Shown here piece by piece: positions 1 to 7,749 of a stretch of DNA of 64,000 nt (position 1 is its first letter; each line of letters starts with the position of its first letter). The notes below the pieces were generated by a model. It saw nothing but the letters and a program-made list of their open reading frames with translations. It did not search any database and was not told where the DNA came from. Position numbers and translations under genes: made by a program. This DNA is from an uncultured Pseudomonadota bacterium (GTDB taxonomy: Bacteria; Pseudomonadota; Gammaproteobacteria; Steroidobacterales; Steroidobacteraceae), in contig CAIKZZ010000039.1 in the NCBI GenBank assembly GCA_903832085.1, positions 1 to 64,000 of the forward strand, in the 5' to 3' direction.

Positions 1-49
1 CCCGCACGATCCGCACCATCTGCTCTTCCGTAAACCTTGACTTCTTCAT
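1..49 (-). CDS. IS3-family transposase OrfA, N-terminal fragment (cut by window edge)
   Basis: The ATG at 49-47 opens a frame reading MKKSRFTEEQMVRIVR, the hallmark start of IS3-family OrfA, where a helix-turn-helix domain binds the element's ends. In this family OrfA and OrfB are usually joined by -1 frameshifting into the active transposase. The AGCGAGGGA stretch just upstream is a plausible ribosome binding site. The gene continues off the left edge, so its completeness cannot be judged. Confidence 0.8.
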   Translation of the reverse strand, partial: MKKSRFTEEQMVRIVR

Positions 50-117
50 AGTCCCTCGCTTGCCAAGGGAACCATTCTCTCAAGCTTCAGCTGGTCCGGG
101 AAACAGCCGGCAGGTCA
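1..117 (-). mobile_element. End of an IS3-family insertion sequence (IS407-group-like)
   Basis: On the minus strand the segment starts at 117 with TGACCTGCC, which resembles the terminal inverted repeats of IS407-group IS3 elements. It runs through a short leader into the start of a transposase OrfA. The rest of the element lies outside the window to the left. Directly to the right, a broken substrate-binding-protein gene starts in an open frame, so position 117/118 is most simply the insertion junction. A target duplication of about 4 bp (candidate GGAG, 118-121) cannot be confirmed without the other end. The family call rests on only 16 transposase residues and the end sequence. Confidence 0.75.
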
Positions 118-121
118 GGAG

Positions 122-490
122 TACCAGACTTTTTTAGAGGTTCGTAAAAACTATTCAAAATGGGATATTTTGTTGCATGGTTGGAATGCAGATTACTCAG
201 ATCCTGAAACATTTTTAGGAATATTCAGGAGTGGCGATGTCAATAATGATGCTGGATTTCAGAATAATGATTTCGATACTATTTTAGACAAGGCCCAATC
301 TACTTCTTCGAGACGAGATAGGTTGCGTCTTCTTCGCGACGCTGAAGCCTTGTTGCTTCAATGCTATGCTGTCGCGCCACTATATTTTCCTGTTACACGC
401 CGGCTAGTTAAGCCATGGATTCACGGTGGCGCAACGTCTTCTATGGATCACAATTACTCAAAGTACTTCTCTATCGAAGGGCATAAATAA
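122..490 (+). pseudogene. C-terminal remnant of an oligopeptide ABC transporter substrate-binding protein (SBP_bac_5), cut by the IS
   Basis: The frame is open from the IS junction (first full codon at 122) to the TAA at 488-490, about 122 residues. It carries features of the OppA/DppA C-terminal lobe: a WDILLHGWNADYSDP segment (family pattern: Trp/Gly followed by ADY.DP), a following NN-FDxxLDKA helix, and a block near PLYFPVTRRLVKP. Intact members are exported peptide-binding proteins of about 500-550 residues, so roughly three quarters is missing, including the signal peptide. A TTG at 170 could be taken as a start, but the homology clearly begins upstream of it. The remnant looks more AT-rich than the neighbouring genes. 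It is probably not functional. Confidence 0.75.
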
Positions 491-492
491 AA

Positions 493-519
493 AAACCGCT
501 GAGGGTTAGTCAGCGGTTT
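493..519 (-). terminator. Rho-independent terminator of the PPIase gene
   Basis: A perfect 10-bp stem (AAACCGCTGA at 493-502, TCAGCGGTTT at 510-519) has a 7-nt loop. On the minus strand it is followed by a T-rich run (TTTTTTATTTAT), so it mainly terminates the minus-strand gene that ends at 555. It also lies just after the plus-strand peptide-binding remnant and may act on both. Confidence 0.8.
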
Positions 520-554
520 CAGTATTCAAAAGCACATGCTTTGAACTAGAGTTT

Positions 555-1370
555 TTATAGCCCCGTAACAGTTGCTGTCTTGCGCAAACCTTCCACGTAC
601 TCTTTCAGCTGACGCTGTTGAACCATTGGTGCAACTCGGTCTTTTACTGTTTCGAACGCAGGTGGATTGTTAGGGCGTGTGTCCTCAAGAAGAATCACGT
701 GCCAGCCAAATTCGCTCTTTACTGGCGTTTGGGTGTATTCGCCCTTCTTAAGTTGCTCAAGTGCTTCTGCAAATGGCTTGACCATATGATCAGGTGTAAA
801 CCATGACAGGTCACCACCTTGTGCCTTGGAGCCGTCGATTGAGATCTTCTTGGCAAGATCCTCAAACTTAGCTCCCTTCTTGAGAGCCGCGATTGCATCC
901 TGCGCTTCCTTCTCCTCTTTCACGAGGATATGACGAGCGTGATACTCGAGCTTTGGTAGTTGAGCAATCGTGCGATCGTATTCGGCGCGCACCTCAGCTT
1001 CGCTTGGTGTTTTGCCTTTCATTTGCTTCTGCACGAGGGCTGAGGCAAGTGTGTTGAGGCGCTGGAACTCGAGACGTGCAGTGACTTCGCTGTCCGTACC
1101 AAGCTTCTCTTTCTCAGCTTGCTGGGCGACCACGTACAAGTCGACCAGCTGGTCGAGTACCTGCTTGCGCTGTTCGGCGGTGAGTTCCTCAGGCTTTTTG
1201 TTTGTCTGGCCCTGGGCCACGACGTCAAACACGCTCTGGGGAATCGCTTTCCCATTGACGGTAGCGACCGGTTTGTCGACAGCTTTTGCTGCGTCTCCGT
1301 CCTTGTTGCATGCCGCGACGTTCATCGCTGCGATGGCGACCAGCGCCGGGATACCTAACTTCTTGATCAT
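555..1370 (-). CDS. Parvulin-type peptidyl-prolyl cis-trans isomerase, probable lipoprotein
   Basis: This is a periplasmic foldase-like protein of the PrsA/SurA type (271 aa). The ATG at 1370 is chosen because AAAGAGG lies just upstream; the alternative is a TTG ten codons earlier. The N-terminus has MIKK, a hydrophobic stretch and VAAC (Cys21), a probable lipobox. A SurA-N-like helical segment follows. The parvulin domain spans about residues 143-230 and starts at YHARHILVKEE, with the GGDLSWF and FGWHVILLED motifs typical of rotamases. It begins the minus-strand end of a bolA-yciI-yciB group. The gene runs into the terminator at 493-519. The fold is clear; the client proteins are unknown. 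Confidence 0.85.
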   Translation of the reverse strand: MIKKLGIPALVAIAAMNVAACNKDGDAAKAVDKPVATVNGKAIPQSVFDVVAQGQTNKKPEELTAEQRKQVLDQLVDLYVVAQQAEKEKLGTDSEVTARLEFQRLNTLASALVQKQMKGKTPSEAEVRAEYDRTIAQLPKLEYHARHILVKEEKEAQDAIAALKKGAKFEDLAKKISIDGSKAQGGDLSWFTPDHMVKPFAEALEQLKKGEYTQTPVKSEFGWHVILLEDTRPNNPPAFETVKDRVAPMVQQRQLKEYVEGLRKTATVTGL

Positions 1371-1396
1371 TGGATGCCTCTTTAATGTAGCTGTAC

Positions 1397-1678
1397 TCAA
1401 ACCAGTGACACACTCTCATCGGGGCTTAGTGCCTCGATGCTAAGTGCATGAATATCTTTCGGAATTAATGATTCTAAAGCCTTATAAACCATTCGATGTC
1501 TGGCCAGCACGCGCTGACCTGTAAATGCCTCTGACCGTATACTCACCCGAAAGTGCCCGGCGCCGCCTTGATTGCCTGCGTGGCCTGCATGCGCGGCGCT
1601 GTCGTCAAGGACGATCAGCTCTGTGACGACAAAATGCGCCCTCAGCAGCTCCTCGATGCGGGTCACCCGATCGCTCAT
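1397..1678 (-). CDS. BolA family protein
   Basis: This small protein (93 aa) has the class II KH-like BolA fold. The core FTGQRVLARHRMVYKAL matches the BolA signature F-x-G-x3-x-x-R-H-R with its conserved His. An unusual Ala/Gly/His-rich stretch (HAGHAGNQGGAG, about residues 31-42) precedes the FRVSI strand. BolA proteins pair with monothiol glutaredoxins in iron-sulfur trafficking; some bind DNA. The start overlaps the stop of the YciI gene by a few bases, which suggests translational coupling. Whether it corresponds to BolA or IbaG cannot be settled from sequence alone. Confidence 0.85.
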   Translation of the reverse strand: MSDRVTRIEELLRAHFVVTELIVLDDSAAHAGHAGNQGGAGHFRVSIRSEAFTGQRVLARHRMVYKALESLIPKDIHALSIEALSPDESVSLV

Positions 1679-1980
1679 GGTAGCACTCGGATATAGGGTT
1701 TTACCTCTACTTGATCTACGACCCCCTCAGTCACATAGGGGTCATCGGCAGCCCAGGCTTGGGCGGCGGACAGCGACCTAAATTCAGCAATAATCAGTAG
1801 GCCCGCATAGCCTGCAGGCCCAGGTTCTGGTGAGTCAATAGCGGGGAAGGGTCCGGCAATGATCAGCCGACCCGCCGCTTGCAATGCTTCGACACGGGCG
1901 AGGTGAGCGGGTCGGACCTCGGCACGTCGCGCAAGTGCGGCCGTGGGATTAGCGGCGTGACCGATGATGGCATACAGCAT
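1675..1980 (-). CDS. YciI family protein
   Basis: The start at 1980 reads MLYAIIGHAA; an upstream in-frame start at 2016 would overlap yciB and is less likely. The protein (101 aa) has a ferredoxin-like alpha-beta barrel. Features are the N-terminal strand, an R-P-x-H-L motif (VRPAHLARV), a GPFPA segment and the WAADDPYVTEGVV block typical of YciI. The family has a conserved His-Asp pair, seen here as H and DDPY, proposed to be catalytic, but no general reaction is established. The ATG lies 8 bp after the yciB stop codon, so the two are probably co-transcribed. Confidence 0.85.
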   Translation of the reverse strand: MLYAIIGHAANPTAALARRAEVRPAHLARVEALQAAGRLIIAGPFPAIDSPEPGPAGYAGLLIIAEFRSLSAAQAWAADDPYVTEGVVDQVEVKPYIRVLP

Positions 1981-1987
1981 GCTGGAT

Positions 1988-2515
1988 TTATTCCACAGAC
2001 TCGGCGCGCTTGGCAAGCCACGTGCCTTGGATCATTGCGAACGCGAACACGAGACCCACCGTGCAGAGCTTCCAAATGACCCAAGTGCTGCGGCTAAAGC
2101 CATAAACGAATACCAGATTAACCACAGCTAGAATCACAAAAAATACAGCCCATGACAGGTTGGCGATGCGCCAGTTCTCGTTCGTGGTAGTTAATTTTGA
2201 TTCAAGCATCCGCTGCACCAGCGGTTTGCCAAAGCGTGGGCTCAGTAAAAGCGCGCTGGCGAACAGCACGTACAGGACCGTTGGTTTCCACATGATAAAA
2301 AGATCATTGTGGAAATAAAGTGTCAAACCACCAAAGATCAATACAAGGCCCGCAGATACCAGCAGCATCGGACTGAGCCGGCGTTGCGTAAACCATTGCA
2401 CGAGCATTAATAACAGCGTGGCGCCGATTAGTACCGCTGTCGCGACATAGATATCTGCAAACTTAAAGGCGATAAAAAAGGCAACGACAGGGAAAAGGTC
2501 AAAAAGCGCCTGCAT
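1988..2515 (-). CDS. yciB: Intracellular septation protein A / inner-membrane-spanning protein YciB
   Basis: This is a polytopic inner-membrane protein of 175 aa, the family's normal length, with about five hydrophobic helices. It starts with MQALFDLFPVVAFFIAFKFADIYVATAV, and it contains GLTLYFHNDLFIMWKPTVLY, a diagnostic family block. YciB is linked to cell-envelope synthesis and septation. It is first in the yciB-yciI-bolA string and is divergent from the YciO gene. The intergenic region (2516-2629) must hold both promoters. Confidence 0.9.
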   Translation of the reverse strand: MQALFDLFPVVAFFIAFKFADIYVATAVLIGATLLLMLVQWFTQRRLSPMLLVSAGLVLIFGGLTLYFHNDLFIMWKPTVLYVLFASALLLSPRFGKPLVQRMLESKLTTTNENWRIANLSWAVFFVILAVVNLVFVYGFSRSTWVIWKLCTVGLVFAFAMIQGTWLAKRAESVE

Positions 2516-2629
2516 GCGGTGAAACCTGAGTGAGTGGCCGCGTATGATAGCCCAAAGGCGCTTGGAGACTGCATCTGGTGGCCTCGGACTTCAGTTTTTA
2601 GTCGGATCCGCTGTCGGTGGGGTGTTTGG

Positions 2630-3253
2630 ATGGGCGTATTACTGACCTTGCATCCTGTCAATCCAGAGGTGCGCTCACTAAAGCGCGCAGCCGAGATTGT
2701 CCGTACCGGGGGCGTCATCGTCTATCCCACGGACTCTTGTTATGCGTTTGGTTGCGCGCTGGGTGATAAGCCGGCCATGGAGCGTATCGCTGCGTTGCGG
2801 GAGGTGGATAAGCACCATCACTTCACCTTGGTCTGTCGCGACCTGTCGGAAATTGCCCGCTATGCGCGGGTGGAGAATTGGCAGTACCGATTGTTAAAGG
2901 CCTGCACCCCAGGGGCTTATACGTTCTTGTTGGCGGCGACCAATGAAGTCCCACGGCGCCTGCAAAACCCTAAGCGTCGTACTATCGGGATCCGCGTGCC
3001 GGATCACGTCGTGCCGCTGCAGCTGCTTGCCGAGCTGAATGAGCCACTGATGAGTTCGACGCTATTGTTGCCGGGGGATGACTATCCTTTAACGGACGCC
3101 ACTGAAATCCACGCACGCCTAGGCGCGCGTGTTGATCTGGTCTTGGATGGTGGTAACTGTGGGCTTGAGCCGACCAGTGTTATTGACCTGTCTGGGTCGG
3201 TGCCGGTCGTAGTACGCGAGGGTAAGGGCGATATCAGTCGCTTTAGCGGATAG
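2630..3253 (+). CDS. Sua5/YciO/YrdC-family protein (L-threonylcarbamoyladenylate synthase-like, YciO type)
   Basis: The ATG at 2630 is chosen because GGTGGGG precedes it and homology begins right after it (207 aa). The family makes threonylcarbamoyl-AMP for tRNA t6A synthesis or, in YciO members, has a weaker related activity. Visible motifs are GGVIVYPTDSCYAFGC, the KHHHFTLVCRDLS segment (the family KxR...P.L block, altered here), IGIRVPDHVV and the STLLLPGD block that replaces the S-A-N(x)SG motif of true TsaC. Those replacements favour YciO over TsaC. It heads a plus-strand group followed by the M50 protease and trpS. Confidence 0.85.
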   Translation: MGVLLTLHPVNPEVRSLKRAAEIVRTGGVIVYPTDSCYAFGCALGDKPAMERIAALREVDKHHHFTLVCRDLSEIARYARVENWQYRLLKACTPGAYTFLLAATNEVPRRLQNPKRRTIGIRVPDHVVPLQLLAELNEPLMSSTLLLPGDDYPLTDATEIHARLGARVDLVLDGGNCGLEPTSVIDLSGSVPVVVREGKGDISRFSG

Positions 3254-3368
3254 CGCCCGCAAGGCGGCGCCTGCCGCTATACTGGCGGCACGCTGGCTTG
3301 TCTTGTAAAAACAGGATCTTGCCGGCGCAGAATCACTGTAAGCAAGTACAAAATAAGTAGTCTTATCA

Positions 3369-4025
3369 ATGGATTTTGAGCAAGTCCTGCGCGTTGTTTC
3401 AATTGGTGCAATTCCGGTGCTCTTGGCCGTTACTTTGCACGAGGTCGCGCATGGGCGGGTGGCGCGCGCTTTTGGGGACCCAACAGCGCAGTCGCTGGGG
3501 CGCTTGTCCTTGAATCCCTTGAAGCACGTCGATCCATTTGGGACGATCATTTTGCCCGTACTGTTGTTCGCGATTGGCTCGCCATTTTTGTTCGGATGGG
3601 CAAAGCCTGTGCCGGTGGATGCGCGCTACTTTCGCCATCCGCGACGCGACATGGCCGTGGTCGCCATCGCAGGTCCTGCCGCCAACATTGTGATGGCCAT
3701 CCTGTGGACGGTAATCGCGGGTTGCGCGGTGACTGGTTGGTTTGGTGCAGGAGCGCTGCGCGATTGGCTGCTCGCGATGGGAGAGATTGGACTCTTCTTC
3801 AATGTGCTGCTGGCGGTCTTTAATTTGCTGCCCATCCCGCCATTGGACGGTGGGCGTGTGCTCGTGGGGGTGTTGCCTGCTCGAGCCGCTTACACCGTGG
3901 CGCGTCTTGAGCCCTATGGGCTTTGGATCGTGATCGCGCTTTTGATGCTGTCGAACCGCACCGGCGTGTCGCTTGCGCCGATTGCGGCACGCGTCAGTAT
4001 GTGGATTGCAGAGCTATTTTCTTGA
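3369..4025 (+). CDS. Site-2 protease-like zinc metalloprotease (peptidase family M50)
   Basis: This is a multi-spanning inner-membrane protease of 218 aa. The zinc motif HEVAH is at residues 24-28 and the third ligand in the motif NLLPIPPLDGGRV is Asp160, the two hallmarks of compact S2P enzymes without PDZ domains. The N-A-N block (AGPAANIVMA, about residues 101-110) is also typical. Its substrate is unknown. The 3' end is only 16 bp before the trpS start, and the YciO-M50-trpS-scpA order is commonly conserved in proteobacteria, so co-transcription is likely. Confidence 0.88.
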   Translation: MDFEQVLRVVSIGAIPVLLAVTLHEVAHGRVARAFGDPTAQSLGRLSLNPLKHVDPFGTIILPVLLFAIGSPFLFGWAKPVPVDARYFRHPRRDMAVVAIAGPAANIVMAILWTVIAGCAVTGWFGAGALRDWLLAMGEIGLFFNVLLAVFNLLPIPPLDGGRVLVGVLPARAAYTVARLEPYGLWIVIALLMLSNRTGVSLAPIAARVSMWIAELFS

Positions 4026-4041
4026 GCTACCGGAGCGTTAC

Positions 4042-5256
4042 GTGAGTCAGTCGCCTGCCAATACTCGGGTTCTTTCTGGGATGCGTCCCACTGGCGCCTT
4101 GCACCTCGGGAATTACCATGGGGCGCTTAAGAACTGGTTGGACTTGCAGTATCAGTATGATTGCTATTTCTTTGTCGCTGATTGGCATGCGCTGACGACA
4201 GGCTATGAGGACACTGAGCATCTAGAAGAACATACCCTACAGATGGTGATCGATTGGCTAGGAGCGGGTTTAAATCCTGCGGCCGCCACAATTTTTATTC
4301 AAAGCCAAGTGCCTGAGCATGCGGAGCTGCATTTGCTGCTCTCGATGATTACTCCTTTGGGTTGGCTCGAGCGTGTGCCGACTTACAAAGATCAGCAAGA
4401 GCAGCTCAAGGAAAAAGACTTAGCAACCTATGGGTTTTTAGGGTATCCGCTGCTACAAAGCGCAGATATTTTGTTGTATCGGCCAAGCTTTGTGCCGGTG
4501 GGCGAAGACCAGGTGGCTCATGTGGAGATCACCCGCGAGATTGCGCGGCGCTTTAATCACTTGTATGGCCGGGAGCCTGAGTTTGTGGCCAAGGCCGAAA
4601 AAGCACTCAAGAACCTTGGGTCTAAGACCGCTGATCTGTATCGCACATTGCGTAAGGCGTATCAGGAAACGGGTGATGAGGCCGCGCTTGAGCAGGCGCG
4701 TGCGTTACTGGATGGTCATGGCCGCTTGACGCTTGCTGACCGCGAACGCTTGCAAGGCTTTATCGAGGGCACTGGGCGCAGCATTCTGCCGGAGCCCGAT
4801 GTGCTCTTAACCGCAACCCCGAAGGTGCCGGGTTTGGATGGACGCAAGATGTCTAAGTCCTACGGCAATACGCTCGGCTTGCGCGAAGACCCAGCGGAGA
4901 TCGCGCGCAAGTTGAAAGCCATGCAGACAGACCCTGCCCGTGCGCGGCGTACAGATCCGGGTGATCCGGCCAAATGCCCAGTGTTTGATCTGCACGCAAT
5001 TTACTCCTCTACAGCAACCCAAGAGTGGGCAGCGAGTGGCTGTCGATCCGCAGGTATAGGCTGTATTGAGTGCAAAAAGCCCTTGATCGATGCGGTTGTG
5101 GTCGAGGTCGAAGCGATCCGTCTGCGCGCCAAAGAATACGAGGAGAATCCTGATTTGGTGCGTAGTATTCTGGCGGAGGGTTGCGAAAAGGCGCGTGATG
5201 CGGCGCGAGCAACGATGCACGAAGTGCGTGCTGCCATGGGTCTGAATTACCGTTAA
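4042..5256 (+). CDS. trpS: Tryptophan--tRNA ligase with a four-cysteine [4Fe-4S]-type motif and an insertion
   Basis: This class I aminoacyl-tRNA synthetase charges tRNA-Trp. The GTG at 4042 is chosen because GGAG lies 7 nt upstream and the protein starts just before the conserved region (404 aa). The HIGH-type motif is HLGN (residues 21-24, in MRPTGALHLGNYHGAL) and KMSKS is at 269-273. Between the Rossmann part and KMSKS there is an extra segment of about 65 residues (about 182-247) absent from the short E. coli type. Four cysteines at 312, 334, 341 and 344 form C-x21-C-x6-C-x2-C, very like the iron-sulfur motif of the Thermotoga maritima enzyme. Its neighbours are the M50 protease and scpA. 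Confidence 0.95.
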   Translation: MSQSPANTRVLSGMRPTGALHLGNYHGALKNWLDLQYQYDCYFFVADWHALTTGYEDTEHLEEHTLQMVIDWLGAGLNPAAATIFIQSQVPEHAELHLLLSMITPLGWLERVPTYKDQQEQLKEKDLATYGFLGYPLLQSADILLYRPSFVPVGEDQVAHVEITREIARRFNHLYGREPEFVAKAEKALKNLGSKTADLYRTLRKAYQETGDEAALEQARALLDGHGRLTLADRERLQGFIEGTGRSILPEPDVLLTATPKVPGLDGRKMSKSYGNTLGLREDPAEIARKLKAMQTDPARARRTDPGDPAKCPVFDLHAIYSSTATQEWAASGCRSAGIGCIECKKPLIDAVVVEVEAIRLRAKEYEENPDLVRSILAEGCEKARDAARATMHEVRAAMGLNYR

Positions 5257-5268
5257 GGTGCTACTCTT

Positions 5269-6210
5269 TTGAGCAATGCGAAGCAAACAGTGAATAGCAA
5301 GAGTCCTGCGGTGGCGACCGATCCTGCGAGTGCCTCCCCGTTGGCAGCGCTTGAGCTGCCATTGGCGGCGCCGACGCGTCAAACCGAGGCGCCCTTTGCG
5401 ATGGTTGATGGCGAGCCTGTGAATGAGCCGCCACGTGATTTGTATATCCCGCCGCAGGCTCTGCAGGTCTTTTTAGAGGCCTTTGAGGGCCCACTCGATT
5501 TGCTGCTCTATCTCATTCGGCGCCAGAATCTGAATGTCTTAGACATACCGATCGCTGAGATTACCCGCCAGTACCTGCAATACATTGATTTGATGCAGGA
5601 GCTTGAGCTCGAACTTGCTGGCGAGTACTTGTTGATGGCAGCGATGCTTGCTGAAATTAAATCGCGCATGCTGCTGCCCCGTGCGCCAAGCGCCGAGGGT
5701 GACGAAGAGCTTGATCCGCGTGCCGAGCTTGTGCGGCGCTTGCAGGAGTACGAGCGGTACAAGCAAGCAGCGGAAGATATTGACAAGCTACCGCGGCTTG
5801 ACCGGGACGTGTTTGTGGGGCAAGCCGAGTTGGTCGAGAAAAAAATCACTCTGGCGCTACCGGAAGTCACCTTGCAAGAGATGTTGCTGGCATTCAAGGA
5901 CGTGATACAGCGGGCCGCGATGTTTGCGAGCCATCATGTGCAAAGAGAGCGCTTGTCGGTGCGCCAGCGCATGAGTGAGATCATCGTGCGGTTGCAAAGT
6001 GGTGGTTTTATGGCTTTTGAGACCCTGTTTGTGGTGGAAGAAGGCCGCATGGGCGTCACAGTCACGTTCATCGCATTGCTTGAGTTGGTGCGAGAAGGGC
6101 TTCTTGAGATCACACAAGCGGATATTTTTGCGCCGTTACACGTACGTGCCGCTGTGCCGCGGGTGGCGGAAGTTGCTGCGAATGACGATACGATTATCGC
6201 CGCATCCTAA
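5269..6210 (+). CDS. scpA: Segregation and condensation protein A
   Basis: This is the kleisin subunit of the SMC-ScpAB condensin complex, which helps chromosome segregation. The family start FLEAFEGPLDLLLYLIRRQNL lies at about residues 67-87, followed by the helix IAEITRQYLQYI and a C-terminal winged-helix region ending near LLEITQADIFAPL. The chosen TTG start at 5269 follows AAGGTG 12 bp after trpS. It gives a 313-aa protein with a 60-residue low-complexity N-terminal extension; an ATG at 5401 would give a protein nearer the usual length. scpB follows 18 bp later. Confidence 0.9.
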   Translation: MSNAKQTVNSKSPAVATDPASASPLAALELPLAAPTRQTEAPFAMVDGEPVNEPPRDLYIPPQALQVFLEAFEGPLDLLLYLIRRQNLNVLDIPIAEITRQYLQYIDLMQELELELAGEYLLMAAMLAEIKSRMLLPRAPSAEGDEELDPRAELVRRLQEYERYKQAAEDIDKLPRLDRDVFVGQAELVEKKITLALPEVTLQEMLLAFKDVIQRAAMFASHHVQRERLSVRQRMSEIIVRLQSGGFMAFETLFVVEEGRMGVTVTFIALLELVREGLLEITQADIFAPLHVRAAVPRVAEVAANDDTIIAAS

Positions 6211-6228
6211 AGATATTTTGGAGAGCCG

Positions 6229-6873
6229 ATGAGCGAGCAGATGGTGAAAAATGTGGTGGAAGCGGCGCTATTAGCGGCGGGTCGACCGCTTGATACCGAG
6301 CAGTTGCTGGCGTTGTTTGATGAGTTTGAGCGTCCCGCCCTTGCTGAGATTGAAGCGGCGTTAGCTGAACTTGAACAGAGTTTTGAAGGTCGTGGTATTG
6401 AGCTTAAAGAGGTCGCCACCGGCTTTCGTATCCAGGTGCGCGATACAGTCGCGTTGCACGTTTCGCGTCTGTGGCAGGAGCGTCCGCAGAAATACACGCG
6501 CGCCTTGCTCGAAACACTGGCTCTGATTGCCTATCGCCAACCGATTACCCGCGGGGAGATCGAGGACATTCGTGGTGTACAGGTCAATCCCAATATTGTG
6601 CGTACGTTGCTGGAGCGCAGCTGGGTACGAGTGATTGGTCACCGCGATGTGCCAGGGCGGCCAGAGTTGTTAGCAACGACGCGTGATTTTCTAGACTACT
6701 TCAATCTCAGGTCACTTGATGATCTGCCAAGTCTTGCGCAACTGCGCGACTTTGAATCGCTTGGTGTGCAGCTGGAGTTCAGCGATGCGCCTGCCGCGGC
6801 TCCGAGTGAAGCGAGTGACGTGCAGGAATCTCTCACTATTGAAACGATGCAGATGACTGCAGAACAAGAGTAA
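6229..6873 (+). CDS. scpB: Segregation and condensation protein B
   Basis: This is the partner of ScpA in the SMC condensin complex, a dimer of tandem winged-helix domains (214 aa). Typical segments are VVEAALLAAGRPLDTEQLL at the start, ALLETLALIAYRQPITRGEIEDIRGV in the second domain, and the end block RPELLATTRDFLDYFNL. A GGAG sequence lies upstream of the ATG. The C-terminal 40 residues are an acidic, Ala-rich tail. The stop is 3 bp before rluB, so trpS-scpA-scpB-rluB form one operon. Confidence 0.93.
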   Translation: MSEQMVKNVVEAALLAAGRPLDTEQLLALFDEFERPALAEIEAALAELEQSFEGRGIELKEVATGFRIQVRDTVALHVSRLWQERPQKYTRALLETLALIAYRQPITRGEIEDIRGVQVNPNIVRTLLERSWVRVIGHRDVPGRPELLATTRDFLDYFNLRSLDDLPSLAQLRDFESLGVQLEFSDAPAAAPSEASDVQESLTIETMQMTAEQE

Positions 6874-6876
6874 GTC

Positions 6877-7749
6877 ATGGCTGAGCGGCTACAAAAAGTA
6901 CTGGCCGCAGCGGGAATTGCGTCCCGTCGGGATATCGAAAGCTGGATTCGGGCCGGGCGCGTGACGGTCAACGACCGGCCCGCAACCATTGGCCAGAGTG
7001 TCGATGAGGGTGAGCGCATTGCGATTGACGGTCGGCGGGTGCGCTTTGAGCGTGCAGCGCCAGCAGAACTCGTACTGATTTACCACCGACCACCGGGTGA
7101 GTTATTGCAGACCGGTGGTGCGGGCGAGGAGGGTGCCGCAGCGGCGACCGTGGAGCGCCTACCGAGCGTGCGTGGGCGCCGCTGGCTGCCCTTGTCACCA
7201 CTCGCGCCGACGGATGGCGGCCTTGAGATATTCACAACCGATGGTACCTTGCGGGCGGCAGCGAGTCGGGCGGGTGCCGGACCTTTAGTGCTCAGCTATG
7301 CCATTCGCGTTAATGGCGAACCCACCGAGGACCTAATGCAAGGTTTGATACCGGCGGCGGCGGCGCTTGAGCGGCCGTTTGAGATTGCCTCGGTGCGTGC
7401 CGCAGGTGGCGAGGGGCGTAACCGTTGGTATGAGTTTGACACCCGCGGTGCGCGTGGCCGTGATCTGCGCGAGTTGTTGCTGGCCAACGGCCTCGAAGTG
7501 AGTCGCATCATGCGCACGGCTTTTGGTCCTGTGACCATGGACCGCGCGATTTCGCGAGGACGTCATCGTGAGCTGACGCATGAAGAGCGCGCAGCGCTAT
7601 ACGTTGCGGTGGGATTAAAGCCACCCGGTACGCGGCCGCCGCGCCCGGGTGCGCCGCTGGGTGGATCTAACGCGGCGGCTGGCAATCAAAACGCTGGCCC
7701 GTCACGCCCACGCTCGCGGGGCCGAGCAGGTACAGGTAGGTCGCGGTAA
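6877..7749 (+). CDS. rluB: RluB-like 23S rRNA pseudouridine synthase with a degenerate catalytic motif
   Basis: The protein has an N-terminal S4 RNA-binding domain (residues 1-60, RLQKVLAAAGIASRRDIESWI) and an RsuA/RluB-type synthase domain, then a basic Pro/Arg/Gly-rich tail (about residues 247-290). RluB normally modifies U2605 of 23S rRNA. The catalytic motif GRLDxxTxGLLLFTTDG is replaced by SPLAPTDGGLEIFTTDG, so the essential Asp is Ala110. The later motifs RGRDLRELLLANGLEVSRIMRTAFGP are kept but also drift. It is the last gene of the trpS-scpAB group, and its 3' end overlaps the convergent yciK by 83 bp. It may be an RNA-binding pseudoenzyme; the family assignment is firm but its activity is doubtful. 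Confidence 0.85.
   Translation: MAERLQKVLAAAGIASRRDIESWIRAGRVTVNDRPATIGQSVDEGERIAIDGRRVRFERAAPAELVLIYHRPPGELLQTGGAGEEGAAAATVERLPSVRGRRWLPLSPLAPTDGGLEIFTTDGTLRAAASRAGAGPLVLSYAIRVNGEPTEDLMQGLIPAAAALERPFEIASVRAAGGEGRNRWYEFDTRGARGRDLRELLLANGLEVSRIMRTAFGPVTMDRAISRGRHRELTHEERAALYVAVGLKPPGTRPPRPGAPLGGSNAAAGNQNAGPSRPRSRGRAGTGRSR

Noticed and set aside
170-490. The peptide-binding fragment as an intact small gene from a TTG at 170
   Set aside because: Family homology continues upstream in the same frame to the IS junction at 122, so it is the tail of a broken larger gene.
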